From positions 1 to 64,000 of the forward strand of contig JAAVTG010000597.1 of NCBI GenBank assembly GCA_011947345.1: a stretch of 64,000 bases of DNA, given 5' to 3'. This stretch comes from Phytophthora quininea (lineage: Eukaryota; Oomycota; Peronosporomycetes; Peronosporales; Peronosporaceae). The notes under the pieces are model-generated. The model saw only the letters and a list, made by a program, of their open reading frames with translations, ran no database searches and was not told where the DNA came from. A program made the position numbers and the translations under genes. Shown in pieces: positions 33,628 to 44,112 of this stretch. How positions within the stretch are numbered: position 1 is the first letter of the stretch; each line of letters begins with the position of its first letter.

Positions 33628-35657
33628 AGCGAATCGAGTACACACCTACAACGGACTCAACGCGTCTCCAACAGAAGGTGCTCGTCGACGGTGTGCTTGA
33701 ACTGCCATACTGTGCGGACACCGGGTCGGATTGGAACATCATTCCCACCAAGTTTGCTACGGAGTTGAAGGAGCTTCGTCACGAAGTCGAAGTCTTTGAG
33801 CTGCCTGAGCCTATTGAGGTTAGAACTGTCGGTGGAACCATGGTCACGGCAACGCACGCCGTCGACGTACAGCTGACTCTTCACACTGCAGCAGGACCGG
33901 TCCGTTGCCAAGACACAAAGAGGTGTTTGGTGATAGACGATGAAGATGAAGTCATTGTCGGACGTTCCCTGCTGGCTGAGATGGGAATTGACGTCGATCG
34001 TCAACTAGAGCTACTTGCAGCTTGCAACACCGATGGAAATGACGATCCTATCCAGGAACCAGTAAGTATTCCTCCAAGAGACATCGCAGTCGACGGAGAT
34101 GTGAAGGAGCTTCTTGACGGCCTCGTGCAAGACGCAGTAGATCGGGAAGCACTGGATTTGACCAGTGCCAGCAAATTGCTGACAGTTCTTTGCCAGTTCA
34201 GTGGATGGCGTTTAGCACTCGGCAACGATCCGCCAGCAAACGTTCCGCCGCTAAGGCTGCGATTGAAGCCCGACGCGAAGCCTTACAAGTGCAAGGTCAG
34301 GCAGTACAGCCCTGAAAAGTCTGCGTTCCTCGAAGATTTCAACAACGAGCTCGTTCGACTTGGTTGGGTGTACCGAAACAAAGAAAGTCGTTGGGCTTGT
34401 CCTGCCCTCCCTGTCAGGAAACCACAGTCAAATGAGTTTCGACAGACGAATGACTACCGGCCCGTCAACAACATGACAGAGCCGATCGTGGGGATCATGC
34501 CAAGTCTACAGGTCGTGCTCGAAAAGTGCAAGGGCAAGAGATTCTACGCCATTTTTGACTTCATAAAGGGATTCTGGCAGCTACCTTTGCACAAGGAGAG
34601 CCAAGAAACTCTATCATACATGACGGACAAGGGCGTGTTCACGCCAACGCGTGTGCCGCAAGGCTCGACCGATGCAGCGTTGCATTTCCAGTCCACGGTC
34701 GAGGATGTTCTCGGTGACAGGCTGCACAAGGACGTGCTTGTCTGGATCGACGACCTGTTAGTGTACGCGGACACGGTCAAAGAACTCATCGCTGCTATAG
34801 ACAGAGTGCTGCAACGACTTGACAAGCATGGCCTCAAGTTGAGTCCAAAGAAGTGCAAACTTGTCGTGACGGAGGTGAAGTGGTGCGGACGGGTGATCAG
34901 TGCCGAAGGCATCGGGCACGATCCGGAGCGGATCGAGGGTTTGAGAGCCATGCCGCCGCCAACCACCGCAGCCGAATTGCAGCAGTTGTTATGTGCCAGT
35001 AACTGGATGAGGGAAGGTTTGGTAGACTATGCTCGCGTCGTCAAGCCGCTACAGGAACGACTTGATGAAGCACTCAGAGGCACGAAACGAAGCAAACGGG
35101 CAGCAGCGGGAGTGCAAATCGCTTTGAGCGACAGTGAAATGGAGAGTTTCCAAAACCTGAAGGATCTACTTGCTCACTCCGCCACACGGACTTTCCCAGA
35201 CCCAGAGAAGCAATTGTGCTTGCTCACCGATGCGTCGGACAGTGGATGGGGCCTTGTGGTGACCCAAGTGGCAAGCTGGATACCGAGTACGCCTATCCAG
35301 GAGCAGCAACACGAACTGTTGGTTTGCATGGGAGGTAGTTTCACAGGCTCGTCGCTCAACTGGAGTATTATCGACAAGGAATGCTACCCGATCGCACACG
35401 CTTGTGAAAAGCTGGAGTACTTGCTGTTGCGACCCCAAGGCATGAAGATATATTGCGATCACCGCAACATTATCTACATGTTTGCGCCCAGCAAAGCGAT
35501 GAAGAAGCATGTCCGTGGCCGTTTGCTTCGCTGGTCAACAAAATTACTCGAGTATCGATACGAGATCGAACACATCGAGGGTGTGCACAACTTATGGGCT
35601 GATTTGATCTCTCGATGGGGTGGTAAAGCTCAAAAGGCGTCCGCTCTCATGCTGTGA
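33624..35657 (+). CDS. pol: Gypsy pol part 1: protease, RT, RNase H
   Basis: 677 residues. Aspartic protease motif ADTGSD near 33714-33731. RT blocks include the FIKGFWQLPL region with catalytic Asp (about 34558), VPQGSTDAALHFQ (about 34660) and the WIDDLLVY active site (about 34740-34763). The first RNase H Asp is in LTDASDSGWG (about 35222); DHRNIIYMF and a terminal HNLWADLISRW follow. The stop TGA at 35655-35657 overlaps the next frame by GTGA, so integrase sits in a separate frame. Confidence 0.93.
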   Translation: MKRIEYTPTTDSTRLQQKVLVDGVLELPYCADTGSDWNIIPTKFATELKELRHEVEVFELPEPIEVRTVGGTMVTATHAVDVQLTLHTAAGPVRCQDTKRCLVIDDEDEVIVGRSLLAEMGIDVDRQLELLAACNTDGNDDPIQEPVSIPPRDIAVDGDVKELLDGLVQDAVDREALDLTSASKLLTVLCQFSGWRLALGNDPPANVPPLRLRLKPDAKPYKCKVRQYSPEKSAFLEDFNNELVRLGWVYRNKESRWACPALPVRKPQSNEFRQTNDYRPVNNMTEPIVGIMPSLQVVLEKCKGKRFYAIFDFIKGFWQLPLHKESQETLSYMTDKGVFTPTRVPQGSTDAALHFQSTVEDVLGDRLHKDVLVWIDDLLVYADTVKELIAAIDRVLQRLDKHGLKLSPKKCKLVVTEVKWCGRVISAEGIGHDPERIEGLRAMPPPTTAAELQQLLCASNWMREGLVDYARVVKPLQERLDEALRGTKRSKRAAAGVQIALSDSEMESFQNLKDLLAHSATRTFPDPEKQLCLLTDASDSGWGLVVTQVASWIPSTPIQEQQHELLVCMGGSFTGSSLNWSIIDKECYPIAHACEKLEYLLLRPQGMKIYCDHRNIIYMFAPSKAMKKHVRGRLLRWSTKLLEYRYEIEHIEGVHNLWADLISRWGGKAQKASALML

Positions 35658-37248
35658 AGCGACTCTCTCGAGCGAAGAGGAAGCCAAAAGCTCGACAAGC
35701 TGCAGTGATGACTCCTCGACCGCTTGATGATAGCGGGTTTGTGTGGCCGACGCTCGACGAAATCGCCCGAGCACAAGTAAAGCACACAATTCCCACGGCA
35801 GCTGTGAAGAACAGCAACGGGGTTTGGATACTTGACGAGCGTATTTGGATCTCAACGGAGGAAGACGAATTGATTCTTCGGATCATGGTGATCTCGCACT
35901 GTGGCTCTGCAGGCCACCGTGGCATGCATGTGATGGAAGAGCACATTCGCAGAGTTTTGCGATAGCTGGTTTGGTGGATCGTGTGAAGGCGTTTTGCCAG
36001 CAGTGTCTTCTTTGTCTTCACGTCAAGGGTGGTGCCATTGTTCCTAGGCCATTCAGCCCTACCTACCACACGTATGAGCGCAACCAAGCGCTTCACTGGG
36101 ACTACTTATCACTTGGCGAATCGTTTGGCACTGCACGCTATGTGCTCGTGCTGAAGGATGAGGCGACTCACTTTGTCGACCTCGTTGCATGTGATAGCCC
36201 AACTGCAGAAGTGGCAGCAGCGGCGATACTTTCCTGGTACAGCAAGTTCGGGATTGCACCAGTATGGATAAGCGACTGTGGATCTCACTTCAAGAACCAA
36301 GTGGTGGCTAGTTTGAACCGGCGATTGAAGGCACGTCAGGATTTCATCCTTGCTTATTCTCCATGGAAAAACGGAACCATTGAACGCGTGAATCGAGACA
36401 TTACGCAAGTTCTCAAAGCTTTGACTCTGGAATTCAAAGTTAGTCGGCACGATTGGCCCTACCTACTCCCGCTGGTTCAGTCCAGCATTAACCGCTCGCC
36501 AGTCCAGTCATTGGCCAACCGCGCTCCGCTTGAACTCTTCACCGGGTTGCCGTGCCCAAGTGCACTGGACTGCGTACTCTTTCCGGGGAGGAAGGAGGGA
36601 TTGGCCACGCTGCCAAGCAACCGGCCCGACATCGAACGGAGGCTGGAGCAGCTAAGGTCCAGCATCAAGGCCATGCACAAGGACGTGGAATCTGAGCGAG
36701 CAAAGCAACAGCGCCGCTACCAGAACAGGCACCACCACGAACGACCAATCGACTTCTGTGTCGGCGACTACGTGCTAAGGTCAAGTGTCGATGAGAAGCT
36801 GCACAGCAACAAGTTGCTGGTCACCTGGGTTGGACCGTACCGAGTGACCGCCAGCACGGAGTTCTACTTCGTTGCAGAGCACCTCATAACTGGGAAAACA
36901 CTCCACGTGCACCCATCAAGACTCAAGTTCTACGCCGACGACTCGCTAGAAGTCACAGCAGAATTGTTGGAGCATGTGTCCTCGCAAGGAACACTCCTAG
37001 CTGTTGAGGAAATCGTCGGACACCGCTACAATGCAGACATGAAGGCATATGAAGTCCAAGTCAAATGGGAAGGGCTTGAGGACATCGAGGCTTCATGGGA
37101 ATTGCTGAGTAGCATCAAGGTGGACGTGCCGCATTTCCTGAGCGAGTATGTGGACAGAGTGAAGGATGAACGACTTCAGATCGCAATGGAGACTTCTGAG
37201 CAACCGAAGAAGCCACGAAGCGTCAGGAAGCGTCAAAGAGGAACATGA
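35654..37248 (+). pseudogene. pol: Gypsy pol part 2: integrase and chromodomain, one frameshift
   Basis: The first frame (35654-35965) ends just after the His pair of the HHCC finger (GHRGMH...EEH). The second (to 37248) carries CQQC, the DDE core (Asp in HWDYLS about 36095, Asp in SDCGSHF about 36272, Glu in IERVN about 36380), a GPY/F-like region and a C-terminal chromodomain (EEIVGHRYN...VKWEGL...SWE, about 37005-37110) that may target insertion. The break is one base in the TTTT run at about 35955. With matching LTRs, it is either a very recent mutation or a sequencing error. No ATG opens the first frame. Confidence 0.88.
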
Positions 37249-37454
37249 TGTATACTCAAGGCAAAACAGCCCGGAATATTGTCCACTCCTGTGGCAATAG
37301 TTCCATGTAGTCCTAGTTCTACGGGTGTTTGCAAGATACATATATGTTGCCTTCAACTTCAACATGTAACTGTGTTAAAGAAGCGTCTTTTCGGTGATCG
37401 CGCCGAATGAGACAGAGCAAAACAACCTGCGCTAGACCAAGCTTGGAGGGGCAA

Positions 37455-37731
37455 TGTGACGGTGGATAAGAGTCCACGTTTAGTGCCAGCTTGGCTAGGC
37501 GCAGCTACCGCTTGTGGAGGCTCGTGCAGAGCAACACATGCGGCAGCTAATAAGTTCGCACGCACGAGTGGCAGATGGTCACGTCGTCAGGATTCTCCCT
37601 GGGCTGCCAACGGGCTGGCAGGAGAGACCGAAAACGTACAGCTAGAGAGTTTAGTTCACTTTGCAATTTGCTCAATACACGTGAGCATACCGGGAGTCCC
37701 AGCTCCCAAGAATCGTCTAAGACACGTCACA
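37455..37731 (+). repeat. 3' LTR of Gypsy element
   Basis: 277 bp, no difference from the 5' LTR that I can find. Preceded by a purine tract ending GGAGGGGCAA. Confidence 0.96.
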
Positions 37732-38756
37732 CCATGACACGATATGTGTGTCGAGAATGCCTCCCAGATTGCGGCGAATATCTACTCCATGTGACGTGCT
37801 CTATCGATAGTTATTTGGACGAGTTCATGGACACCCGAGCTTTCACTGCTGCATGCGAGCGTGGGGATTCGATCGATGCTCTCGAATATTACTTGAAGTG
37901 GACACTACCAGATTGGAGATTGGCGGTGCACGCTGCTGTAAAGGGCGGTCACATCCACGTCACGCAGTGGATTTTAGCTGACCGTGAGGACGATCGTGGT
38001 CCGTGGCAACACGATCTCACCAAACTGACGACAATTGCTGCTCAATATGGGCGTCTTGAGATGATGGAGTGGCTGCATTCGTCCGGGATTGAAAAGTACT
38101 CCTTTTCCACAATGTGTGCAGCATTACGCTACCAGCAGCTCGGCATCGCGGAACTACTGCACAAGACCTTGGACTATCAATTGACAGTTGTAGTGATGGC
38201 TCATCCTTTGGATGACGGCGACGTCGCTGTTGCCAAGTGGCTGTCTGATCGCGGGGCCCAAGGCTACTCAAGCTTGGTTTTCCGTGTCGTTGTAGTTTGG
38301 CGATGGCGAAATGGCTCCACGAACATTTCCAACAACGGTTTACGAAAATAGAATTTGGTTGTGCGTTGTACTGGGCTGCTCGAGATGGCAAACTCGATGT
38401 GATCCAGTGGTTATGCCAACATTACGGTGGGAAATGTTCAAGCAATCTCGTAGATATTGCTGCGTATTATGGTAATCTTGATTTGATTCAATAGCTGCTT
38501 GAAATCGGGACGAAAAACCCACGACGGAAGCATGAACAACGCAGCATGCAACGGACATTTAGATGTTGTTTGGTGGCTTTACGAGACTCACGATGTGGGC
38601 TGTACAGCAAAGGGGATGGCTAAAGCAGCGTGGTATGGACATTTGCCAGTGCTCCGCTTCTTGTTTGATAACACGAGGTGCAGGAGTAATATCGTGAACC
38701 AGTCTCTGCGGGGTGCTGCGGAGCAAAGTCACTTGGAGGTGGTCAAGTTGCAATAA

Positions 38757-39110
38757 GGAGACAACGGAACGGGAAGAGTTCACTAGCTCGTGTTATATGG
38801 TACTTGAGTTTGGATAAACGAAATGCTTACCAGAGCGAGTCGGTTGAGACCCCAACTCGATCAATCAGAAGCGAAGTGCTCTCGAAATTCCTCGTCATCA
38901 TACACCTCAGTCAGTTCGCTGCTAACAGCACTAATTTCTCCTTGTACTTCTCTGAGTTGTTAACACACGTTTTCCAGTAGCGAGTTGGAGCATTGTACTT
39001 AAAAGACTGGACCGGTACAGGCTCTTCAATGACGCTAAGCCATCTGTCATCCACATAGTTAAGAGTGATGCATCGTGTCCGATTTTTACGATATACGATA
39101 GCGTTCTTAC
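38757..39110. other. Non-coding spacer
   Basis: No gene, RNA or repeat recognised between the ankyrin gene and the reverse-strand LTR. Confidence 0.5.
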
Positions 39111-39418
39111 TGTAGTGCCTGCAGGTATGAAGACACGATGGGGGAGTCGGCGAAGCTCCCTAAGTTGGCCGATAGTCTATTAGATGCTAATCGACAAGTG
39201 AGCTAAATGAGCTTGTCTATCGTTTGAGGACTCCGTGCCCCCAGCACGGAGTTGGGTGGTTGACAGTCGTGTCAACACAAATGTCGTAATCTACTCGGAG
39301 GTCATCACGTATTGCGATACCGTGTCATCCTGGCTCGCGTTACGACTTGATGTGCACGAGACCATCCAGTCGCCACCACAGCGGCTGGCTGGGCATGGCT
39401 GGTGATCTCCACACTACA
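39111..39418 (-). repeat. LTR of reverse-strand Gypsy remnant
   Basis: 308 bp with inverted ends TGTAGTG...CACTACA. Read on the reverse strand it follows a purine tract CTTGGAGGGGCAG at 39419-39433, nearly the same as the tract of the intact Gypsy element, so this is its 3' LTR. The outer flank is CTTAC. I find no matching LTR at the other end. Confidence 0.75.
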
Positions 39419-41060
39419 CTGCCCCTCCAAGCCTTGTCCAGGCAGTAGCAGTTATAAGTGTTAGGTTTATTTAACCTAAGTTCGGTGACAGTAATGGTCC
39501 GACGTATTCATGGACCGGCTGTATCACAGCTGTTACAGGTTCAACGCGTTGAAGTTGATCTGTATTGATTTATATTAGAGCCAATATTAGATAGTTTTCG
39601 CTGGGAAAACACGAATGTAATGCTCATTGCTGATACTACATGGTAGTAAGCAGGAATTGATACATAGCAAACAAATGTTGATTGCGACAAAACTACTAGA
39701 GCTTATTTTATTGAAGTTTGGTATGAGTGCTTGTCCAGTACTTGCGTACCTTGTTATGTTGTTTTTGGATGTACTGACCTAGTAAACATTGACTTCTTTA
39801 GCTAGGAAATCAGCCGTTCCCACGAGTCTTCTACAGACTCTAGGCCTTTCCAGCCCACTAGGATCTCGTAGTCGTTGACGGAGGAGTTCCATCGATGCTT
39901 TTAAGCTGCTCGATTGCCAATATGATGCCCTAGACAGCCACATGTTCGAGTATCTCCTCGGTCACGTCCAAACTACTGTCCATGTAGAACTTAAGACGTG
40001 ACGGGTGGACATCTAGCTCATCTCCTGTGACGAGATGGCTCACTCGGAACGAGTGAGGGTCCGCTCGGACCACCTTGTAGGGTCCTTGCCATGTGACGAG
40101 GAGCTTGTTGCCCTTCTTCTCATCAACACGGGAGCGGAGGACGTAGTCCCCCATGTCAAAATTGACAGTGTTCTCGCCTCGCTCCCTTTTCTTGTTGAGG
40201 AGGCGACGGGTTTGTGCATCTCTCGCAGGCTTGAACGCAATGTGGCCAGGTGCTCAGAGATCGCAGCTGTTATTTGCGGCAGCTTAAACATCTTCTTGGT
40301 GCTGGCGTCGTAGAACTTGGCTAGGGGCGTCGGACATGGGAGCCCCGTGAATATATTCCGTGGGAGCTCGGTTGCCGAGTGATTGCATAACAGTATGGTT
40401 AAGGCTCGACTCCACGAGTGGAACTAGGTAAACCCAGTCCTTGGTAGAGATATTGTACTCCAAGATCATCGCACGCAAAACTTGTAGCACATCACGAGCC
40501 ACGCAAAGCGTCGTGAGATCTTTGATCGCGGCCAGCACTCGCCGCAGTGGATGTAACAGCCTTCAAAAGCTCAGTGTCCAAGACACTCAGCGACGCAGTC
40601 AGTCTACGACCATCGCCGCTCAGCGGAGGACGTGCCACTGCACAAACATTAGCCGTCAAAGGCTCAGTGTCCGGAACACTCAGTGACACACTTGGTCTAA
40701 GACCGCAGCCACTCGACGGAGTACGTGCCTCCGCACAACTATCAGCCCTCAAAGGTTCTTCAGGACTACAGCCCTTCACGGTGCCGTCCGCCAACTCGGA
40801 CACACCGACATCTAGCACCATGGTCGACTCGGCCCAGTGCTCGCGCCAATAGCGCTTCTGCTTCTTATCAGAGGTGGGTTCATGACTCGCCAAAGCTCCG
40901 CTAGAGAGATGCGCGTAGAGCCCAAGGTATTCGACCGCTAATCGATTCATGGCTCGTGGCATTCCAGCCACGCCATGCCAAGGATGAGGTCGTACCTCGA
41001 ATCCAGGTCAAGGACCAGACAGCGTTCTACGCTCCGCGACTGTTGGGTCAGCCTGGCCAA
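39419..41060 (-). pseudogene. Rearranged chromodomain Gypsy remnant
   Basis: Read on the reverse strand: protease-distal DLILGMAWLECHEP at about 41015-40965 (with an early stop), a GYWREHW-type linker region, a 93-bp tandem repeat, then integrase C-terminal sequence (LVESSLNHTVMQSLGNRAP, 40538-40284), GPY/F-like sequence (LLVTWQGPYKV...HPSRLKFY, 40154-39930) and a decayed chromodomain near 39880-39800. RT, RNase H and the integrase core are absent, so an internal deletion or fusion of two elements is implied. Confidence 0.75.
40561..40770 (-). repeat. 93-bp tandem repeat in Gypsy remnant
   Basis: Units start at about 40561, 40654 and 40747 (third incomplete). On the reverse strand the period is exactly 31 codons: EPLRADSCAEARTPSSG... 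and EPLTANVCAVARPPLSG... align along their length. The in-frame period suggests it grew inside a coding region. Confidence 0.75.
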
Positions 41061-41487
41061 TAGTAACCCCGAGGCGGGGTCGCAGAGATCTAATGATCTT
41101 GAAGTGCGAAGCACTGAGGCAGCAGCCGCTGCAGTACGCCCTAATGGGCTCTTAGAGCCATCACCTCGCCGAGTTGACTACACCAGCGTGGACTTGGTGT
41201 GTCCACAGTTTGATGGGGAGGGTGTAACAGGGTTACACGAAAGTCATAACCATGTGAAGACTTTAGTCTATTTAGCCATAGTGTAGCCATTTGGCCCCCA
41301 CCACTCATTTGCATGTTTCTTAGATTAACTATGCCACATAAGTTAGTCCATACATTTACACCAGGGTCAGATAAAACAATTCAATACAGTTCTATTTTTG
41401 CAGTTAACTAGTGTTGTCCTTGTTTTAAGGGACACTGACTCTGCGAGTCCTAGTTACGGGACTTTCCTCCGTCGGACTCACTGTGAA
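41061..41487. other. Spacer with possible LTR start
   Basis: No gene seen. At 41213-41238 a purine tract GATGGGGAGGG is followed by TGTAACAGGGTTACA, which could be a plus-strand polypurine tract plus LTR start. No partner LTR or target duplication is found, so it is only a candidate. Confidence 0.3.
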
Positions 41488-41565
41488 TGGGGCAAGTAGG
41501 CTTGATTGGCTTGAGTTAGACTCGCTGGTTCCCCCTCGAGCTGCATGAGGCTTGGCTCGTGTAGC

Positions 41566-42604
41566 TCATGTCGAGGCCTTGATCATGCTGCTTGCCGCGT
41601 CGCGGACCATCCCAGGACGGAGCCTGGTGTACACTGTGAAGCACCAGCTCGCCCATCTTCCCATGAGGCGAATGACCAGGTTACTTTTGCCGGCAGCCAG
41701 TAGCGCGCATGCGCCTCCGATACGGAGCGAGTGACAGGAGTACTCCTTCGGGGGCAGTCCCATATTTCTCGCTGCTGTCTTGATGAGACTTGCGATCCTT
41801 GTCTTCTTGATCGTCTCCTTCCTTGATATTGAAGTGAGGTAAGGACCCAGGGCCATCTTCTCAGCTAACCACCCACCACGCACAGTCAGGCAGGCCTGGG
41901 CTGCCTTGACGGGACACAGTGCTGGATCGCTGGTTTTATAGTGTCTGATCGCTGCGCCTTGCCCGATTCTGTCTCCCTTGTGGGATTCGAAAAACACTTC
42001 GACCGAGTGAGCGCTCGTGGCCTCTGGGCCAACCTGCTTGCCCTGCTTGTCTCGCAGAATCACGTTTCGGGCCTTTACACAGTGTATCTTGTCAGTTCCG
42101 ACCGACTTGTCGATGGTCACGGGACCCCAAAACTCTGAGCTTCTGTCCAGGAAGAAGAAGCCTAGAACCATCGACCCCCAGACGAGCCGGTCTTGCGGTT
42201 CCGCCACGTTTACCAGCTCCTTCATTTGGCGCAGCATCGGTGTAGTCACTGGCTGCTTCCTGTCCACTTGACTGTTTGTGCGTTTGTAACCTTGAGCGAT
42301 GAGCTCAAATTCCGGATCGCGGTAATCGAGCCTGGCGTTCCGAACTGCCTTGTGTGCGAATGCCACCGCTGCCATTTTCCCGTCGAAGGTCTGGTACTTG
42401 TTGCCGACCTTGGCTCTGTTGTGTCCCTCAGAGGCACACAGTCCGGCGAATAGTCCGACCATCCGTGCTTGTTGTGCCCTGGGCAGTTTGTCAATCCACA
42501 CCGGGAAGTTGAAGTCGTTGCAGAACGTCTCCCAGTACTTAAAGCTCTTGGCGTAGCGACCCAGGGTCCCATTTGCAACTGCTGCTCGTTTGAGTTGCCT
42601 TGTC
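41566..42604 (-). CDS. Tyrosine recombinase of YRN-1
   Basis: Continuous frame of about 345 codons. The N-terminal DNA-binding part contains KYWETFCNDFNFPVWIDKL. The catalytic part has LGFFFLDRSSEFWGP (first Arg box), the HSLRIGGACALLAAG box and MGRWASWCFTVYTRL with the nucleophile Tyr. The His-x-Leu-Arg box is intact, unlike in the DIRS-like element. It would integrate the element's circular DNA without a target duplication. It is the best preserved part of YRN-1. No start codon is visible, so it is part of a polyprotein. Confidence 0.85.
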
Positions 42605-42699
42605 TTCTCCTCTATCCGGTTCCGTCTCCCTGTATATCACACGTGAGGTCAGTATCCGTGTGCACATCACACTTCGGGGTCCGCCCCATGCTCCTGCTA

Positions 42700-43052
42700 A
42701 ACGCGTGCGTCGAGAAGTGCAACCGATACTTGGCCTGGTTCAAGGCGCACTGGCACAAACTGTCTTGTCCCTCTGGGGATCGGCAGTTCATCTTGTCTAT
42801 TACTCGACTAATCCATCTGCACTCGCTGTGGATCATGATGTGGCGCCAGGCGTCTGTCACCTCCAACTTGCGCCCCCACACAGTGGTGACTCGTACTAGT
42901 CCCCGAGCAACCTCAGTGTCGCGATTTACCGGGCGGGTGAATGGCAGCAGCACGCGTTCTCTGAGATCCATACTGGTAATTAGGATGCCGCAGCTCCCAG
43001 ACTCCAACAGCCAGATGTCATCGGCGGCTGGCTTGTACTCGTAGAGTCTCAT
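42700..43052 (-). pseudogene. Degenerate RNase H / tether region of YRN-1
   Basis: Occupies the RNase H position between RT thumb and YR. Compared with the DIRS-like RNase H, the first strand reads IWLLESGSCGILI where the others have a DAS motif. A Glu survives in NRDTEVARG. The WTDN-type strand reads HIMIHSECRW with no Asp. The likely fold is kept but the catalytic set is not, as in retroviral connection domains. The domain assignment rests on position and alignment by eye. Confidence 0.6.
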
Positions 43053-43088
43053 CGGGATGCCGGCGAACTCGCTCTCGAAGACCAGGTC

Positions 43089-44112
43089 TCACCACCACGC
43101 TAGATCCTTCCGAAGGAATTCCGTCATTGCCACTCCTGCCTTGTGTCCTCTGCGGCAAGGGGTTTGCACTGCTACGAGGCGTTGGATGAATGGCCTTGTG
43201 GCCGGAATTAAACTGATCACATGGCGAAGTACGCCGACTAGACTGTCTAGTTCCTTCATTGAGACAAATTTCTTGGATATGGTCTCAGAGACCACCCTGT
43301 GGAGTTTGTCGATCTTTCGTTGTGGTATGGATACCATTTGCTCGGGTATGTCCCAGTCAATGCCGACTGCGTGGAACGTCTGCGACCAGGTCGTGAACTT
43401 TCCTTCATGCCAGCCATCTGAACCAAACACGAGTTTGATGCAGTCTCTGAGACGCTTCTCTGCCTTCAGGGGGCGATCGTCAATATCGACTTCGACGAGG
43501 ACGATATCGTCCACCCACTGGAAGATCCATATTGGCTCCAGGTCACCGAGGATATATGAAGCTCCAGTTCGTTGGTAATGTCTGACCGCCTTTTTAAATA
43601 CAGCGAAGAATCCTGGTGAAGAAGTCCAACCAAAGACGGCCATGCCGGATACGATCCCATGGGACAATCGCGGTAGTTTCCCCAAAAGCTGAGGCGTGGC
43701 GGGCATGGACTGGAGCTTGCTTGAAGGCCTCAGCGATGTCAGCAACCATGGCATATATTGCTCGCCCCCGATAACGACGCCGGAGGTCCCGTACGCGGCG
43801 CGCGATGCACATGAAAAGTTCCCATCTGGCGCCTGGAGATGCGTCCGTGTCAGTCAAGTCATTGACAGAGCGTCCTTGGGGAGCAGAGAGATCGTGAATA
43901 ACCCGCCCATCCAAATGAAGCGGGGCGTCCTTCTTGGGAATCAAGGCGAAAGAGCTAGAGTGAAACTTCTCGTCTCGCGTGAGAATATCCATGGAAGCGA
44001 TAATACAGCGCCCTTTGTGATAGTCCGCCATTAGTTTGTCCACAACAATTGAAGCCCCAACACCAGCCCCGACATAATTCTCTGGAACAGGCCGTGCTCC
44101 GAGACGACCCAT
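43089..44112 (-). pseudogene. Reverse transcriptase of YRN-1
   Basis: RT blocks in two frames. 44112-43594: FALIPKKDAP, IHDLSAPQGRSVND and the first Asp in VADIAEAFKQAPV. 43754-43089: FGWTSSPGFF, the active-site FQWVDDIVLVEV (Asp pair at about 43511-43506), SDGWHEGKF, and thumb LDSLVGVLRHVISLIPATRPF. The frame change lies near 43670. Very similar to the RT of YRN-2 along its length. Confidence 0.85.

Larger units (their letters stand above)
32255..37731 (+). mobile_element. Ty3/Gypsy chromovirus-type LTR retrotransposon
   Basis: 5477-bp element with 277-bp LTRs (32255-32531, 37455-37731) that I read as identical, TGTGACG...CGTCACA ends and a 5-bp target duplication CCATG (32250-32254, 37732-37736). 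The empty site is seen at 14041-14045 in copy A. Internal order: gag, protease-RT-RNase H, integrase-chromodomain. A purine-rich AGCTTGGAGGGGCAA abuts the 3' LTR. No TGG-type primer site follows the 5' LTR. Matching LTRs indicate a recent insertion. Confidence 0.97.
17804..38341. repeat. Tandem segmental duplication, copy B
   Basis: Second head-to-tail copy. It starts with the 3' end of the DIRS-like element and runs through the same gene order as copy A. It alone carries the Gypsy insertion at 32255-37731. Without that insertion and the copy A MULE, the two copies align through the ankyrin gene up to 38341 (matching 17803). Beyond 38341 copy B continues into the remaining ankyrin gene, so copy B holds the native 3' side. 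Differences are mostly single-base homopolymer indels plus a few 3-22 bp indels. Confidence 0.95.
31854..38756 (+). pseudogene. Ankyrin-repeat gene, copy B (split by Gypsy element)
   Basis: Coding sequence 31854-32254, interrupted by the LTR element, resuming at 37732-38756. Ankyrin-type repeats run on past the end of the duplication (ALYWAARDGKLDVIQWL, AACNGHLDVVWWLYE, AAWYGHLPVLRFL). Breaks besides the insertion: a frame change near 32050 shared with copy A, a shift near 38270, and a stop at 38492-38494. Only this copy keeps the 3' part. It lies 26 bp after the CRN stop. Confidence 0.85.

Noticed and set aside
40547..40852. Plus-strand repeat protein
   Set aside because: The same 93-bp period reads in frame on the reverse strand, where neighbouring Gypsy protein motifs lie.
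41213..41480. Plus-strand Gypsy 3' LTR
   Set aside because: A purine tract and TGTAAC start are suggestive, but no second LTR, end or TSD was found; kept only as a spacer note.
43057..43578. Plus-strand 173-codon frame
   Set aside because: Lies exactly opposite the RT active-site region of YRN-1.
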